The notes beneath the pieces were generated by a model that saw nothing but the letters and a program-made list of their open reading frames with translations, did no database searches and was not told the origin of the DNA. A DNA stretch of 7,263 nucleotides from Halomonas sp. (GTDB lineage: Bacteria; Pseudomonadota; Gammaproteobacteria; Pseudomonadales; Halomonadaceae), in NCBI GenBank assembly GCA_003560175.1, contig PWIZ01000369.1, forward strand, positions 1 through 7,263, written 5' to 3'. Both the position numbers and the translations under genes were made by a program. Of this stretch, positions 5,407-7,263 are shown piece by piece. Position 1 is the first letter of the stretch; every line of letters begins with the position of its first letter.

Positions 5407-7263
5407 GCCTGCTCTGGGCCCTATTTCGCCTGCTGATCGTGCTGCCGCTCACCCTGTTGGGGCTGGTCATTCTGGCCCTGGGTCTGGCGCTGTCCCCCTG
5501 GGGCACTGGGCTTTTGCTCGACGCCGGTGCCCGACAGGGCTTCTATACCCTGGAGGCTCATGAGGGCGCGCCCCTGGATCGCCTGGTGCTTCACGGTCTC
5601 GAGCTGGAGGCGGGCCCCGCCAAGATGTCACTGCATCGCCTCGAGCTTGCCTGGGGCGATGACTGCCTGCTGAAAGGTCGGCTGTGTCTTGACACTCTGG
5701 CCGTGGAAGGCGCCCGTATCCGGATCGGGGCAGGGGAGGAGAGCGACGACGAGCCGGATGCCCTCGGTGAGCCACCTGACGAGATTCGCCTGCCGTTCCC
5801 GGTCGAACTGCGCGCCCTGGTGCTCAACGACGTAGAGGTGGTGCTGGCCGACGGCACCCAGCTGCGCTGGGAGAGTTTCACCAGCGGTGCGCTGGCCGAG
5901 CAGGACAGCGTCACCCTGCTGCCCACGCGCCTGACCGGCACCCGGCTGCTGCTGCCCCTCTCGGCGGGGGCGCAGCTCGCCCTGAGCGAGGCCGAGTACG
6001 ACGGCCCGAGGATTGCCTCCGCGGCCATCGATGCCGCCATCGCCGTGCATTCCCCCCTGCCCGCCGAGGTTGCCGCAGAACTCGGGGGGCTGGCCGAGCA
6101 GCCCCGTCGCGTCCTACCCGAGATCCACCTGCCGCTGCGCCTGGAGGTGCCGGAGTTGCTGGTGGAGGACACTGCCCTGGAAGGCGCCGTGGCGTATGGC
6201 ATCGAGCGTCTGGCGCTGACCCTCTCTGCCCGTGGCCATGATGTGGAGATCCATCCGTTGAAGGTGAGCAGCCGCGACGCCGATGCCCGTCTCCAGGCTC
6301 GGGTATCGCTACGCGACGATTATCCCCTTCAGGCGCGGCTGCAAGGCGCCCTGTGGCTACCGGACCAGCTCCCCGAACTCGCCGGCCAGCGTATCGACCT
6401 AGCCCTGGATGGCAGCCTGGCCGAGCTGCTGGTCAGGCTCGAGCTTGACGGGCCGATCAACGCCGCCCTTGACGCTAGCCTGGATGCCCTCGAGCCGACG
6501 CTGCCCTTCAGCGCCTCGCTGACCAGCGACCTGCTGCAGTGGCCGCTGCCCGGCGCGCTGCCCGCAGACGAAGAGGCGCCGCCTGACCCCTGGCTGCTGG
6601 AAGCGCTGAGCCTCCGCGCCGATGGACGCCTGACCGACTATCGGCTGGCTGTTTCGCTGATGGTGGAGGGGCCCGATGTGCCCTTCACTCGGGTGGCACT
6701 GGCCGGCAGCGGCGATCTCGAGCACTTCGCCTGGACCCCGCTCTCGGTGAGCCTGGCCGGCGGTTCCGTGGTGAGCCGCGGCCGCGTTGACTGGGCCGAG
6801 GCCCTGTCGGTTGAGGCGATGGCTCGCCTGGATCGGTTCGAGCCCGGGCGCTTCGTCGAAGGTCTCGATGGCCGCCTGGACGGCAACGTCGAGGCCCGTT
6901 TCGCCCAGACGGACGAGGGCTGGACCCTGGACATTCCGACCCTTGCCATCACCGGGGTCCTGCAGGATCTGCCCCTCGCCCTGGATGCTCGCCTCGCCGG
7001 CGACAGCGATATGCGCTGGGACATCGAGACCCTCGATTTCCGCCAGGGAGAGAACCGTCTGAACGCCGCGGGGCGGGTCAGCGAGGCGGTCATTGATCTT
7101 GCCGGTGAGCTGGACATGCCGGCCCTGACGAGCCTTCACGACGACCTCAGTGGCACGCTGGCCGGCCGCTTCACCGCCGGCGGCAGCCTGGAGGCCCCCC
7201 AGCTCGATCTGGAACTTAGCGGCGACGACCTGGCCTTTGCCGACCAGCGCGTGGCATCGCTGC
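5403..7263 (+). CDS. tamB: Translocation and assembly module inner-membrane protein TamB, N-terminal 620 residues (3' end outside window)
   Basis: TamB is an inner-membrane-anchored, AsmA/VPS13-like protein whose long beta-rich groove spans the periplasm to TamA. It is implicated in outer-membrane protein assembly and phospholipid transport. The frame is open from 5403 to the window end, giving 620 codons, about half the usual 1200-1400. The N-terminus is a signal anchor (about residues 4-31, LLWALFRLLIVLPLTLLGLV). Matches to E. coli TamB follow: CLLKGRLC with Cys88 and Cys95 (CX6C, also in E. coli), an acidic linker (112-127), then PFPVEL, LNDVEV and FTSG (159-162). The remainder is repetitive beta-strand sequence rich in Leu, Asp and Ala, with G-x-L/A-D-G spacing. 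The start is TTG at 5403, sharing TTGA with the tamA stop. The next in-frame ATG (near 5616) would delete the membrane anchor, so TTG is preferred. CTG at 5409 is possible but less likely. No separate ribosome site is evident, so translational coupling to tamA is likely. Confidence 0.93.
   Translation, partial: MSLLWALFRLLIVLPLTLLGLVILALGLALSPWGTGLLLDAGARQGFYTLEAHEGAPLDRLVLHGLELEAGPAKMSLHRLELAWGDDCLLKGRLCLDTLAVEGARIRIGAGEESDDEPDALGEPPDEIRLPFPVELRALVLNDVEVVLADGTQLRWESFTSGALAEQDSVTLLPTRLTGTRLLLPLSAGAQLALSEAEYDGPRIASAAIDAAIAVHSPLPAEVAAELGGLAEQPRRVLPEIHLPLRLEVPELLVEDTALEGAVAYGIERLALTLSARGHDVEIHPLKVSSRDADARLQARVSLRDDYPLQARLQGALWLPDQLPELAGQRIDLALDGSLAELLVRLELDGPINAALDASLDALEPTLPFSASLTSDLLQWPLPGALPADEEAPPDPWLLEALSLRADGRLTDYRLAVSLMVEGPDVPFTRVALAGSGDLEHFAWTPLSVSLAGGSVVSRGRVDWAEALSVEAMARLDRFEPGRFVEGLDGRLDGNVEARFAQTDEGWTLDIPTLAITGVLQDLPLALDARLAGDSDMRWDIETLDFRQGENRLNAAGRVSEAVIDLAGELDMPALTSLHDDLSGTLAGRFTAGGSLEAPQLDLELSGDDLAFADQRVASL

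Noticed and set aside
6399..7139. Minus-strand open frame of 246 codons opposite tamB
   Set aside because: It is a shadow of tamB, which is continuously open on the plus strand and matches TamB at its N-terminus.
1..7263. Mobile elements, CRISPR arrays, tRNA genes, or a defence or other novel multi-gene system
   Set aside because: There are no transposase-like genes, terminal repeats, spaced direct-repeat arrays or tRNA-like folds by eye. The genes are mostly housekeeping in uniform GC-rich codon use.

Overview
The window is a GC-rich chromosomal segment that reads like a gammaproteobacterium of the Halomonas/Chromohalobacter type. That placement is inferred from composition, from close GalU, SodB, TamA and TamB motif matches to gammaproteobacterial proteins, and from the acid-rich envelope proteins. 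No search was run. No mobile element, CRISPR array, rRNA or tRNA is visible. Nearly all of the sequence is explained by six genes, two of them cut by the window edges.

Layout, left to right. (1) The 3' end of galU (UDP-glucose pyrophosphorylase) is followed 4 bases later by a 428-codon gene of the UDP-glucose/GDP-mannose dehydrogenase family. The pair closes with a strong intrinsic terminator at 1704-1737. (2) sodB (iron superoxide dismutase) lies on the minus strand, with a 219-base divergent intergenic region upstream. That region holds a plausible sigma70 promoter for sodB and a 15-base palindrome. (3) Rightward from there are an unnamed single-pass membrane protein with a long coiled coil, then tamA (outer-membrane Omp85 protein), then tamB (inner-membrane-anchored, periplasm-spanning protein). 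The tamB gene begins at a TTG that overlaps the tamA stop and runs off the right edge.

How they fit together. GalU makes UDP-glucose, and a normal dehydrogenase beside it would turn that into UDP-glucuronate. This copy, however, has lost the catalytic cysteine, two of the three nucleotide-binding glycines and further signature residues, so it is probably not a working UDP-glucose dehydrogenase. TamA and TamB form the translocation and assembly module, which links the two membranes and is implicated in outer-membrane protein assembly and lipid transport. The coiled-coil protein just upstream is well placed to be an envelope partner, but this rests on position and topology only.

The most notable observations are the degenerate dehydrogenase next to galU, the unnamed coiled-coil protein ahead of tamAB, and an acidic insertion in the third POTRA domain of TamA. 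I see no clearly new multi-gene system.
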